Source of the DNA: an uncultured Coriobacteriia bacterium
Lineage (GTDB): Bacteria; Actinomycetota; Coriobacteriia; Anaerosomatales; PALSA-660
Reading direction: 5' to 3'
NCBI GenBank assembly: GCA_903831865.1
Contig: CAIKZH010000003.1
Location: forward strand, 1 to 58,150
DNA: 58,150 nucleotides
The position numbers were made by a program, and so were the translations under genes. Under the pieces are notes generated by a model. That model did not search any database, was not told the DNA's origin, and was given only the letters and a program-made list of their open reading frames with translations. Positions 47,978 through 55,821 of this stretch are shown here, piece after piece. The first letter of the stretch is position 1; each line of letters starts with the position of its first letter.

Positions 47978-49627
47978 TCACTTTGAGAGCAGGAATGCAT
48001 CGAGCTCCTTGACCGTGAGTTCGAGTCCGTTTGCGCGAGCGGATTCGTCCGCGGAGGCGAACGCGAGGCAGTGCTCCCAGTAGGACTTGTAAGCGCGCGC
48101 CTTGTCGTACTTGAACAAGGGGGCCGCCAGCGCCTTGGACCGGAAGACCTTCAGCACCGCTTCTGAGTAGGAGTCGTAGATCGGCACGACGGGCTTGTGG
48201 AAGTGCAGGTACTTGGAGACGAACGACTTGGGCGCGTCGCCGGTCTGGCCTTTGGCCAGCGAGTCGCGAATGAGCGTGGTCAGCTGGCCATGGACCGCGA
48301 CGAGAGTCTCGAGATCCGCCACCCGGAGATCGTCCCCGTCCGGCAGACTGGCGATGAGTCCGTCGACCATCGCATGGTTGTGGGCAAGAATCCGCGCGAC
48401 CTCGCGTATCGCGGAACCGGGTCCTGATCGATCCTCCGCAGGGACCAGCGCGTCTATTCGCGTAGCGTAGCCGCGGCCGATGATGGCCACCTTGGCCACC
48501 ACGCCGGCCGTGTCATCGTGCTTGGGATGTCGGCTGCACAACCCGTAGAGTTCATCGTCAAGCACTCCCCAGATCGCCTTCTGCTCGGCAATCACCTCCT
48601 GGCAACCGGTCCAGAACTCCGAATCAGGCATGTTCGTGCTCCTTGTGTCGTTGGCGCGGGTCATCGCGAGCTTGAGATGCGCTGGTGCGGGAGTCGTCGG
48701 CGTCTCGGCGGATGCGACTGCGGTCGGCGTGCTGCGCTCTGCCGCGTCCGACCGCCTGGCCACACTCTCCAGGCATGCGACCCGAGCAGACAGCCGAGGA
48801 ACGGTCTTCGGACCAAGAGGTGTTGCGCCCGTGAAGAAGCCGGAGACCTCACCCCAGATCTCGACCACATCCTCCTCGTAGAACGAGACCTCGTTCGGGA
48901 AGTCGGCAATCACGTCGTCGAAGCCGCCACCTTGCACGATTGTGTTGAGTTGGACCCACGTGCTCCCGTCATCCTCCTCGTGGATGCCGGTCACCTTCCC
49001 GACGACATGGATCCGTGTGCCGGCCAGCCGCTTCGCGTCCTTCTTCAGAACGCGGTACTCGATGTCGCGACAACTCGCGACGAACTCGTCGTCGGTCTCG
49101 ACTCGCTCGACAACGCGGGTATACGAGAGCGACTTGCCGATCGGGTCCGTCACCTCGACTAGCAGGTCATTGGCGCCGATGGCGAGGGGCGCCTCAATGG
49201 AGAAGCCGCCGTCGGAGCCGACGGTCACGGCCTGCTCGCCGATCGTCACACTGGAGGCAGGAGGCGCCTTGCCCACCAGCATCACATCGGCCGCGCTGAC
49301 CTTCTCGAAGGGATCGGGGGCGGTGATCTGCACACTGGGCCGGATCCCGAACAACCGTGCTGCGTCCGCTGCCGGCGCGGCGAACGGACAGAGGAGCTGT
49401 CGGTCGGCGGACTCCATCGGGCACTCCGCCCGCTCGTGCCAGGCGTACCGGATGATGTTCTTGTCACTCACGGCGGATGGCGAGTCGATGTGGCCTAGAG
49501 CCCACTCATGCGTCGGCCACAACTCAAGATCCGCTAGCCACGCCCTCTCAGGGCAGAAGCACTTGTCGGCCGAGCGATACAGGCAGCCCGTCTGGGTCTG
49601 GTTGGGCCATGCGTCCTCGAAGCCCAT
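47978..49627 (-). CDS. Composite protein: Cys cluster, Ig-like, OB-like and C-terminal unknown domain
   Basis: This 549-residue protein starts at ATG 49627; the open frame upstream is shadow. Cys15, 23, 25, 69 and 80 (GCLYRSADKCFCPE, AECPMESADRQLLCPF) form a likely metal site. Residues 97-172 look like a bacterial Ig-like fold (SVQITAPDPFEKV, VTVGSDGGFSIEAPLAIGAN). Residues 180-288 look like an OB fold (RDIEYRVLKKDAKRLAGTRI, DVVEIWGEVSGFFTG). A disordered Thr/Ala/Pro linker leads to a final 217-residue helical domain (MPDSEFWTGC to DAFLLSK). It has no signal peptide. It overlaps the 49627-49914 gene by 1 base. Confidence 0.6.
   Translation of the reverse strand: MGFEDAWPNQTQTGCLYRSADKCFCPERAWLADLELWPTHEWALGHIDSPSAVSDKNIIRYAWHERAECPMESADRQLLCPFAAPAADAARLFGIRPSVQITAPDPFEKVSAADVMLVGKAPPASSVTIGEQAVTVGSDGGFSIEAPLAIGANDLLVEVTDPIGKSLSYTRVVERVETDDEFVASCRDIEYRVLKKDAKRLAGTRIHVVGKVTGIHEEDDGSTWVQLNTIVQGGGFDDVIADFPNEVSFYEEDVVEIWGEVSGFFTGATPLGPKTVPRLSARVACLESVARRSDAAERSTPTAVASAETPTTPAPAHLKLAMTRANDTRSTNMPDSEFWTGCQEVIAEQKAIWGVLDDELYGLCSRHPKHDDTAGVVAKVAIIGRGYATRIDALVPAEDRSGPGSAIREVARILAHNHAMVDGLIASLPDGDDLRVADLETLVAVHGQLTTLIRDSLAKGQTGDAPKSFVSKYLHFHKPVVPIYDSYSEAVLKVFRSKALAAPLFKYDKARAYKSYWEHCLAFASADESARANGLELTVKELDAFLLSK
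48629..48650 (-). promoter_or_regulatory. Internal ribosome site and ATG within the composite gene
   Basis: On the minus strand AAGGAG lies 8 bases before an in-frame ATG at 48631, exactly at the start of the C-terminal domain (MPDSEFW). The domain may also be made as a separate 217-residue protein. Confidence 0.4.
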
Positions 49628-49914
49628 CAGGCGTCCCGGCTCGGCCTGGCGAACGGGCACGCCTCTTGGGTCGCCCACTTCACGTAGTGCGGGCACTCCC
49701 CGCGATCCCAGTAATACAGAGACGAGTACTCCGTGTCGTGCTGCTCCGATGACGCCGGTACGCCGGGCGGACGGCGCGATCCGAGCGGACTCCACTGCGG
49801 ATGATGACACCGCCGGTCCTCGAGATAGGCGCAGTAGTGGTAGCGCGAGCCTTGACCGCTGTCGCGGTCAAGGAGACCGAGCACTCCGTCAACCGCCGTC
49901 TTCTTCGCGACCAT
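49627..49914 (-). CDS. Small Cys-rich protein upstream of the composite gene
   Basis: This 95-residue protein (ATG 49914) has a helix start (AVDGVLGLLDRDSGQGS), then YHYCAYLEDRRCHHPQW, GECPHYVKWA and QEACPFARP. The spacing C..C..C..C with aromatic residues resembles the cysteine cluster at the start of the neighbouring composite protein. The two genes share 1 base (TGATG). A shared metal- or FeS-binding module is inferred. Confidence 0.6.
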   Translation of the reverse strand: MVAKKTAVDGVLGLLDRDSGQGSRYHYCAYLEDRRCHHPQWSPLGSRRPPGVPASSEQHDTEYSSLYYWDRGECPHYVKWATQEACPFARPSRDA

Positions 49915-49974
49915 TGATCCCCCCGGCACGCCGGCCTCGCGTCTTGGCGACAGTATCCGCCAACCCGAGGAGAA

Positions 49975-50070
49975 GGTAAGGGGGCTGCAATCTCTAGCGG
50001 CCTGCCGCGCCGACCCTGCCTGCCAGGCGCCCTTCTCTGCGCCCGAATCTGGGCGTTTCGCGGCAACGAT
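49975..50070 (+). repeat. Packaging-region repeat, copy B
   Basis: It starts GGTAAGGGGGCTGCAATCTC and passes TAGCGGCCTGCCGCGCCGAC, then CCTGCCTGCCAGGCGCCC, and includes the hairpins GCCTG-C-CAGGC and CGCCC-GAATCT-GGGCG, ending GTTTCGCGGCAACG. It is almost identical to copy A beside the terminase genes, in opposite orientation. It lies in a 308-bp gap (49915-50222) that also holds the ArsR operator. Confidence 0.65.
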
Positions 50071-50184
50071 AACTTCTGGCGCGTGTTACGAAACTCGAGA
50101 CTCAGCGCAATCAGATGTGACGAGCCGCAACGACATGGGACGAAGCCGGGGGTCCGGGGTTGCCTGATGCGCCTGTCTCTGACT

Positions 50185-50207
50185 ATCGTGTATCGTCGAT
50201 ATGCGAT
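50185..50207. promoter_or_regulatory. ArsR-type operator palindrome
   Basis: ATCG-tgt-ATCG-T-CGAT-atg-CGAT is a 23-bp nested inverted repeat. It ends 15 bases before the ArsR GTG start, with the ribosome site AGGAGGTCGGAGG between them. The position strongly suggests autorepression. Confidence 0.65.
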
Positions 50208-50222
50208 AGGAGGTCGGAGGCC

Positions 50223-50525
50223 GTGACATACGACGAGATGGCGTGTTTCGCGCGGGCGCTCGCCCACCCCGCGCGGATGAGGATCATCGGGCTGCTCTCC
50301 TACGAGAAGGAGTGCCTGGGCCCGCAGGTCTTCGGCGAGCTGGAGCTTGCGCAGTCCACCGTCTCGGAGCACCTCAGAGTGCTGAAGGAGGCGGGAGTCA
50401 TCGACTCCCGTCCGGTCGGCGCGACCACCGCCTACCGCCTTCTCCCCTGCGTGCTCGAGCGCTACGCCGTGGCCGTCGCCGACATCGTCGAGAGCGCGGA
50501 CACCCACGGCCCGGGCAGGGCGTAG
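50223..50525 (+). CDS. ArsR-family transcriptional regulator
   Basis: This 100-residue protein starts at GTG. The winged helix is clear: FARALAHPARMRIIGLLSYE, then FGELELAQSTVSEHLRVLKE and AGVIDSRPVGATTAYRLLP. The metal-binding CVC motif of the arsenic sensors is missing (only EKECLGPQ), so the signal is unknown. It has its own palindromic operator and runs toward the Zn-finger gene 35 bp downstream, which it may control. Confidence 0.85.
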   Translation: MTYDEMACFARALAHPARMRIIGLLSYEKECLGPQVFGELELAQSTVSEHLRVLKEAGVIDSRPVGATTAYRLLPCVLERYAVAVADIVESADTHGPGRA

Positions 50526-50560
50526 GGCGCCGTGTCACACAGGGCTGCTAGTCTCGGATC

Positions 50561-50941
50561 ATGAGCGGAATCCCACAAGCACCTCGCTGCGCCTGGATCG
50601 GCTGCGACAACCCACTTCCACCGCCGGCCAGGCGCGGTCGGGCCCGCATCTACTGCTCGGACTCCTGCAGGATGGCGGCCGCGCGGCATCGAAGGATCTC
50701 CGCGCCATACAGGCCGGACATCGCATGGAGCCCGGACGTCGATCCCGCCGAGCTCACGCTGCCCCCGGAGGCCGATTACGATACGCAGGTCGCCCGCGCG
50801 GTGCTCGAGGCCGCGATGATCTCATCGGCCTTCGCGCGCCTGGCCGCCTACGCGCGCCCCGAGCTCGCCGCACCCTCCGAGCGGATGTGCCGCGTCATCC
50901 GCAAGGCGCTCGACAAGGAGTTCCCCGGATGGAACAGATGA
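50561..50941 (+). CDS. Zn-finger protein, paralogue of the terminase-linked gene
   Basis: This 126-residue protein is closely similar to the 21439-21807 product. CAWIGCDNPLPPPARRGRAR and IYCSDSCRMAAARHRRIS match that protein's Cys cluster, and YDTQVARAVLEAAMISSAFA with RLAAYARPELAAPSERM matches its helical part. Here it is followed by a GIY-YIG-like gene, not terminase genes. The pair of copies is a strong link between this region and the prophage. Confidence 0.7.
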   Translation: MSGIPQAPRCAWIGCDNPLPPPARRGRARIYCSDSCRMAAARHRRISAPYRPDIAWSPDVDPAELTLPPEADYDTQVARAVLEAAMISSAFARLAAYARPELAAPSERMCRVIRKALDKEFPGWNR

Positions 50942-51465
50942 GCGCCGCCGAGCACGTGTCACGCGACGCGACCCGGCAGAATGGCCTTCAGGCCGGTGCA
51001 TTCAGCGCATGGACGCGCTGGACGGACCGGGCCTCTCTGCCGGGCTTGCGGTTCCCCGGCGTCTACGTGATCGCAGCCCCCGAAGTCGACATCACGGCTG
51101 AGCCGTTCTCGTGGCGGGCGGACATCGTCTACGTGGGCATGTCGAACTCGAGGGGCGGAGTCGGCTCGCGGCTCGGGCAGTTCGAGAGCACTCTGCAGGG
51201 CCGCATGGGTCATGGCGGTGCCCAGAGGCTCTACCGCAAGCACGGCGACTGCTCCGGTCTGCCCGCGGGGCTCTTCGTCGCAGTCCGCACCTTCGAGTGC
51301 AGCGTCACATCCGACGACCCGGACGATCTCCGCGCCATGGGGTGCGTCGCGAAGTGCGAGTACGACTGCTTCGCGGAGTTCGCGGAGGCATTCGGCCGAC
51401 TGCCGGAGTTCAACGACAAGGCGCGATCGCCCAAGTACCTGCCCTGGCCACCACCGAAGTCGTGA
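50938..51465 (+). CDS. GIY-YIG-like nuclease
   Basis: The gene encodes 175 residues from the ATG that overlaps the Zn-finger stop (ATGA). The GIY-YIG pattern appears as LRFPGVYVIAAPEVD, then DIVYVGMSNSRGGVGSRLGQ, with an Arg in the following helix (QRLYRKHGD) and a Glu near CEYDCFAEFAEAFG. This is the layout of GIY-YIG endonucleases, though the catalytic set is not complete to my eye. It lies in a cluster of nuclease-like genes. Confidence 0.55.
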   Translation: MSAAEHVSRDATRQNGLQAGAFSAWTRWTDRASLPGLRFPGVYVIAAPEVDITAEPFSWRADIVYVGMSNSRGGVGSRLGQFESTLQGRMGHGGAQRLYRKHGDCSGLPAGLFVAVRTFECSVTSDDPDDLRAMGCVAKCEYDCFAEFAEAFGRLPEFNDKARSPKYLPWPPPKS

Positions 51466-51590
51466 GCGAGCTGTCGCTTCGCCTCCGGCTCCGTGGGCGC
51501 GCATGCGGCGCCCTTGTCACTCCGGTCGGCTAGACTCGGCATACGAACGATGCTCGCGCCTGAGACTCAGGCTCGAGGAGGTCGGGCACT

Positions 51591-52211
51591 GTGACACTCC
51601 GAGACCGCATCTTGGCTGCTACTGCTGAGGCTCCCGGCCTGACGGACCGTGAGTTGGCCGACAGACTGCTCGGGCCGTCATCTGCTCCTCAGGGAGTGAA
51701 TCAGGCGGCTCGTGCGCTCGCAGCGGGCGGCGCCTTGAGTCGCTTCCCTCGCGCTGATGGCAAGATCGGCAACTTCCTTCCGGGCGTCCAACCGCAGGCT
51801 CGAAGCAGTGCCTCGGGCACGACCGGCGCAGCCCGCAGCTCCTCGGGCATGAGCGAAGACGAGGTGAAGCGAGCGGTCGCAGATTGGCTGGAAGCCGCCG
51901 GATGGTCGGTCGTGGTCCGCTGGGGGCGTGAGCGCGGCATCGACATCGAGGCCAGGCGTGGCGGCGAGCGCTGGGTCATCGAGGCGAAGGGCTGCGGCTC
52001 GCTGGGCGCGATGCGCGTGAACTACTTCCTGTCCATGCTCGGCGAGACGCTGCAGCGGATGGATGATCCCGGGGCTCACCACAGCATCGCCCTTCCCGAC
52101 ATGCCTCAGTTCCGGGGCCTGTGGTCCCGCTTGCCGCAGCTGGCGAAGACACGCACAGGGATCTCCGCCATCTTCGTCGGAGAAGGTGGCGCGGTTGTCC
52201 ACCTCGACTAG
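51591..52211 (+). CDS. HTH plus PD-(D/E)XK nuclease-like protein
   Basis: This 206-residue protein has an N-terminal winged-helix region (LRDRILAATAEAPGLTDREL, GVNQAARALAAGGALSRFP), a Ser/Gly linker, and a nuclease-like core (DEVKRAVADWLEAAGWSVVV, GRERGIDIEARRGG, RWVIEAKG). The D-x...E-x-K arrangement at about residues 116-132 is the PD-(D/E)XK signature. Restriction or repair of incoming DNA is the likely role. GTG start. Confidence 0.7.
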   Translation: MTLRDRILAATAEAPGLTDRELADRLLGPSSAPQGVNQAARALAAGGALSRFPRADGKIGNFLPGVQPQARSSASGTTGAARSSSGMSEDEVKRAVADWLEAAGWSVVVRWGRERGIDIEARRGGERWVIEAKGCGSLGAMRVNYFLSMLGETLQRMDDPGAHHSIALPDMPQFRGLWSRLPQLAKTRTGISAIFVGEGGAVVHLD

Positions 52212-52265
52212 GGTCGGGTCTGCGATCCCGACTTGGGCGTCTGTTCACAATCCGCGAGGCTGAGG

Positions 52266-52532
52266 ATGTTCTCGAACACGGAAGCGTTCGCGCTGCTGGC
52301 CGTCATGGGCGCGATTGACGAGCAGAGCCGCCGCGTGCACGCCCAGGCGGTCGTGCACGACCTCGGGCTAGACCCTCGCCTCGAACCGTTCATCCCCTTG
52401 CCGCCATCTCGGAAGCGGAAGCTTCGTGTCTACGAGTCGGTGCTCGGTTCGTACCGTGGGTGGTCCGCGCTCCCAGAACCGGCACGGACGCGCACTATCG
52501 AACAACTCGCCCGGGCGCTCAGAGGAGGATGA
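52266..52532 (+). CDS. Small conserved-looking protein after the nuclease gene
   Basis: The gene encodes 88 residues from ATG 52266. It is helical (MFSNTEAFALLAVMGAIDEQ, VHDLGLDPRLEPFIPLPPS) with a basic centre (RKRKLRVYESVLGSYRG). It starts 54 bp after the nuclease stop and may share its transcript. I do not recognise the family. Confidence 0.45.
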   Translation: MFSNTEAFALLAVMGAIDEQSRRVHAQAVVHDLGLDPRLEPFIPLPPSRKRKLRVYESVLGSYRGWSALPEPARTRTIEQLARALRGG

Positions 52533-52545
52533 GGTAGAGCAGTCG

Positions 52546-52810
52546 CCGACGACGCTGCGATCAGCCCTTCTACCGGGTCGGGGGGCGCACGAGCGAGTAC
52601 GATCGGATTCCGCAAGCGAGGCGAACCGGAAGCGAGCGCCTCCGCGATGGCGACCGCGAACTCCCCCTCGACCTTCTCGGCTTCTGGCGCTGGAGCGCCT
52701 CAGCAGACTACGGCGGCTTCGACGGGGAGCTGGCTCCCATCAACCGCCAACTTGCGGGCTTGAAGCGCAGGCACGAGGAACTTGACACTGTCCTCACGGG
52801 CAAGCTGTGA
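52546..52810 (+). pseudogene. Degraded protein-coding remnant
   Basis: An open frame without a usable start ends at TGA 52808-52810. Its last part reads protein-like (RELPLDLLGFWRWSASADYG, APINRQLAGLKRRHEELDTV), with a plausible coiled coil at the end. I read it as the tail of a lost gene. The rest of the 520-bp gap (52533-53052) shows nothing else. Confidence 0.3.
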
Positions 52811-53052
52811 CACCAGCGGGGCGACTCCTCGGCCGTTCTGATCAGCGGCCTTGTCGGGGCAGCCGAACAAGCGCGTCCTGACGCGTCCTGCGAGGCGCAC
52901 AATGGTGGGGGATCCGCGCAGATCACGCGCAACCCGTTCGGCGGAACCGGCGGTCCCGACCGGCGCCAAGTACCGAGGACTCTCCGAAGGGGCAGACTCC
53001 ACCGTTTCGGGCGTTCCCGACCAAGACCCTTTGCGAGACGCGGAGGCCACCA

Positions 53053-54027
53053 GTGGAATCCATGTTGTTTGTGCGCGCCGGCAACGGCAACGAGCTCGTC
53101 GATGACTTCGTCCGGTCCGGGCTCGTCGCGGTCGGCTGGTCGAAGTTCGGAGACCTATCGTCCGTCAAGTCGGCTGCAGACCTGGAGCGCATGCTCCTTC
53201 GGACCTATCCCGATGGCGTGAACGCATCCGGCCGCCCGGCGAAGCTCTACGCCGAGATAGTCCACTTCGCCCTCGAGGCGAAGCCAGGCGACCTTGTCGT
53301 CACCGCCGATGGCAGGCGTCGCCGGCTGATCGTTGGCATGATCGACGGCCCGTACGAGTTCCGGCCCGAGCAGCCGCTGAGTTCCGGCGGGGAGCCGTAT
53401 CGGCACACCCTGCCGGTCTCCTGGACGTTCGCTGTCGCGAGAGACAAGGAAGGCCCGCAATCGTTCCCCGAGACTCGCCAGAGGAGGAAGACGGCCTTCT
53501 GGTTGGGAAGCGACACCGCATCCGCGATCATGAGCGCGCCGAGGATGTCTCTCGCTGCGCATCCGGAGGCGCCCCCGCGCAAGTCCGCTGCTCCCTACCC
53601 GCAGCCCATGGCGGAAGCGCCAGTTGCCAACGGAGCCGATGCTCTGCAAGCGTGGCTGGACCAGAACGAGCGGCTCGCCGAAGTTCTGCCTTCGGAAGAG
53701 CTGGCGGCAAGGGCCGCGGCAGCGAATCCAAATCCGCGAAGGGTCGAGTCAAACGGCGCCACCTTCGTGCGCGATTCGTTCGTGGCGGCGTTCGCGAAAC
53801 AACTTGCCCGCGGCGTGTGCGACCTGTGCGCACAGCCGGCTCCATTCCACTCGATGAACAGGCGACCCTATCTCGAGTCCCATCACGTGCAGTGGCTGTC
53901 TCGTGACGGCCGCGACGCGCTCGACAACGCCGTGGCTCTCTGCCCCAACTGCCACCGCAGGATGCACGTTCGCGACGAGCAGGCGGACATCGAGAAGCTG
54001 CAGAGGAAGATCGCCGCTCGTCCATGA
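53053..54027 (+). CDS. Reader-domain plus HNH endonuclease (type IV restriction-like)
   Basis: This 324-residue protein starts at GTG with GGAGG 8 bases upstream. The N-terminus (MLFVRAGNGNELVDDFVRSG, LVAVGWSKFGDLS) resembles the EVE/PUA-like reader at the start of Mrr/ScoMcrA-type modification-dependent enzymes. The C-terminal HNH has CDLCAQPAPFHS near 256, ESHHVQWLSRDGRDALDN near 273 and CPNCHRRMH near 296. I infer cleavage of modified phage DNA. Confidence 0.75.
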   Translation: MESMLFVRAGNGNELVDDFVRSGLVAVGWSKFGDLSSVKSAADLERMLLRTYPDGVNASGRPAKLYAEIVHFALEAKPGDLVVTADGRRRRLIVGMIDGPYEFRPEQPLSSGGEPYRHTLPVSWTFAVARDKEGPQSFPETRQRRKTAFWLGSDTASAIMSAPRMSLAAHPEAPPRKSAAPYPQPMAEAPVANGADALQAWLDQNERLAEVLPSEELAARAAAANPNPRRVESNGATFVRDSFVAAFAKQLARGVCDLCAQPAPFHSMNRRPYLESHHVQWLSRDGRDALDNAVALCPNCHRRMHVRDEQADIEKLQRKIAARP

Positions 54028-54061
54028 GCGGAGGTGCTCGGGAGAGGCACGTGCCCAGAAT

Positions 54062-54112
54062 GATTCAGCGCCGCGCAGCTGCTCGCGGACCTGAAGGCGC
54101 CGGGGTGAGGCG
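54062..54112 (+). pseudogene. 3' remnant of a second copy of the papain-like phage gene
   Basis: About 49 bases match the 3' end of the pseudogene at 28566-28617 at roughly 45 positions. In frame they read FSAAQLLADLKAPG and stop, against FNTAQLLADLKALGE. No upstream part of the gene remains. The 243-bp gap (54028-54270) holds nothing else. Confidence 0.55.
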
Positions 54113-54270
54113 TGGACAGGCTGGGCGACGTCACAAGCTCGCTCGACCCCTGGATCACCTGGGGTGGCAAGTGACCAGCGTAGACTGCCTGTGACAACAA
54201 GCCGCGGAGAGCCTGGGAGCACGGTCAGACAGGGCAGCGTTCGGCAAGTACGAACCGACGGGAGGCTCTC

Positions 54271-55818
54271 GTGGTCGTCAAGCTTGGCCTCTTCAACTTC
54301 AAGTCCATCGCAGATCTCGGGGAGCTAGAGCTACGGCCACTCACAGTGCTGTGCGGTCCAAACGCCTCCGGAAAGAGCTCGGTGCTGCAGAGCCTTCTTA
54401 TGCTGAGCCAGACCTTCGAAGGCCCTGCGGTGGATCGAGCGCCCGTTCTGCTCAACGGGCCGCTGGTTCGCCTCGGTAGCTTCAGAGAAGTGGTGCGCGG
54501 CTACGATCTCCAGCTTCCGGTCACGCTGAAGCTCGAGTTCGATGTCGCGGGGCATAACGTGGAGCACGCTCGCCCTGCTCTGTGGGCGGTGGCGGCGGGG
54601 ACGGCGCTCGAAGATGAGGGCGTGGCGTCCATGTGGGACGTTACTAGCCTTGCGTTTGAGGTCACTCTGGCCGCAGCGGAGCACTCTGGCCCGGCCTGGC
54701 AGCGTTTCCCCTTCGTCAGCAGGCTCGCCACTAGAGCGGCCGGCAGCGACGAAGTCTACTTCGAGATGAGCATCGAGCGCCCGGCGCCGGATCAGGTGGC
54801 AACCATACGCTACACGCTGTCTGGCGACGACGGTCCCCGTCGCAACGAGTTCTCAGCTGACGTGACGCTGCACCGGCTGAAGCCAGACGAGGTCGTCCTA
54901 GCCGAAGACCTCGGGGCGTCCTATGCCTCCCGACGTCTTCGGTTCACATCCCCGTTCATGGTGCGAGGTTCATTCGCGTTCAACTTGCGAGGTTCTGACT
55001 TCGGACAGCGAGACATGGATGCTCGGGCGCTGCGTCTGTCCTGCGCCCTCATCGATGTGATTGCTACGGCGCTCGGTCCAACCCTCAAGTACGTGGGCCC
55101 ACTTCGAGCAGAACCGCAAAGCGACTACCCGGTGACGAGCGATGCTGCCGACATCGGGCCTCGCGGCGAGAACGCCGCTCAGGTACTGGCGCAGGAGTAC
55201 AACAGACCGTGCGACCGGCCCCGGCTGGATTCGGACTCGGACGACGTCGAGCAGAACAACTCCACCGTCCTGGAGGAGTTGCAGCACTGGTTTGACGTGA
55301 TGGAACTGGGCAGGCTGCAGGCCGTCGCGTCGGAGACAGGAGTCGAGCTCACGCTGACGTCGAGCGCGACTGGATCTGTGCCCGTCTCTTTGGCAGGGAC
55401 AGGATTCGGCGTGAGCCAGCTGCTTCCCATCTTGCTGCAGGGGCTCAGGATGCAGCCACAGGACACGCTGCTGCTGGAACAGCCGGAGATACACCTGCAC
55501 CCGAAGCTGCAGATGCAGGTCGCCGACTTCCTGATCAGTCTCGCCAAGATCGATCGCTCAGTCGTCGTCGAGACTCACAGCGACCACGTTGTCAGTCGCG
55601 TCGTCCGTCGGATAGTCGAAGGACAGCTGTCTCCCGAGGATGCCGCTATCTACTTCGCACACAACGACGAGCACGGGACCCGCTTTGAGCGTGTCGAAGT
55701 CGACGACGTGTTCGGCATCGTCAACTGGCCGGAAGGGTTCTTCGACCAGGACGCAGATGAGCAAGAGGCCATTCTCCGTGCCTCGCTCAGGCGCCGAGCC
55801 GACACTGGCCGGAACTGA
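54271..55818 (+). CDS. OLD/RecF-like AAA ATPase with DUF3696 C-terminus
   Basis: This 515-residue protein starts at GTG with GGGAGG 6 bases upstream. Walker A is GPNASGKSS (29-37), the signature-like motif is FGVSQLLPIL (about 377-386), Walker B is LLLEQPEIHLHP (about 399-410) with the catalytic Glu, and the H-loop is VVVETHSDHVVSR. The end (VFGIVNWPEGFFDQDADEQE) is the DUF3696 block. No TOPRIM nuclease domain is present, unlike GajA/OLD. Four bases separate it from the next gene, so the two form a unit, probably defence-related. Confidence 0.82.
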   Translation: MVVKLGLFNFKSIADLGELELRPLTVLCGPNASGKSSVLQSLLMLSQTFEGPAVDRAPVLLNGPLVRLGSFREVVRGYDLQLPVTLKLEFDVAGHNVEHARPALWAVAAGTALEDEGVASMWDVTSLAFEVTLAAAEHSGPAWQRFPFVSRLATRAAGSDEVYFEMSIERPAPDQVATIRYTLSGDDGPRRNEFSADVTLHRLKPDEVVLAEDLGASYASRRLRFTSPFMVRGSFAFNLRGSDFGQRDMDARALRLSCALIDVIATALGPTLKYVGPLRAEPQSDYPVTSDAADIGPRGENAAQVLAQEYNRPCDRPRLDSDSDDVEQNNSTVLEELQHWFDVMELGRLQAVASETGVELTLTSSATGSVPVSLAGTGFGVSQLLPILLQGLRMQPQDTLLLEQPEIHLHPKLQMQVADFLISLAKIDRSVVVETHSDHVVSRVVRRIVEGQLSPEDAAIYFAHNDEHGTRFERVEVDDVFGIVNWPEGFFDQDADEQEAILRASLRRRADTGRN

Positions 55819-55821
55819 CTC

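Noticed and set aside
52700-53050. 116-codon minus-strand frame in the 52.5-53.05 kb gap
   Set aside because: The opposite strand gives a more protein-like tail ending at 52810, and this frame has no good ribosome site.
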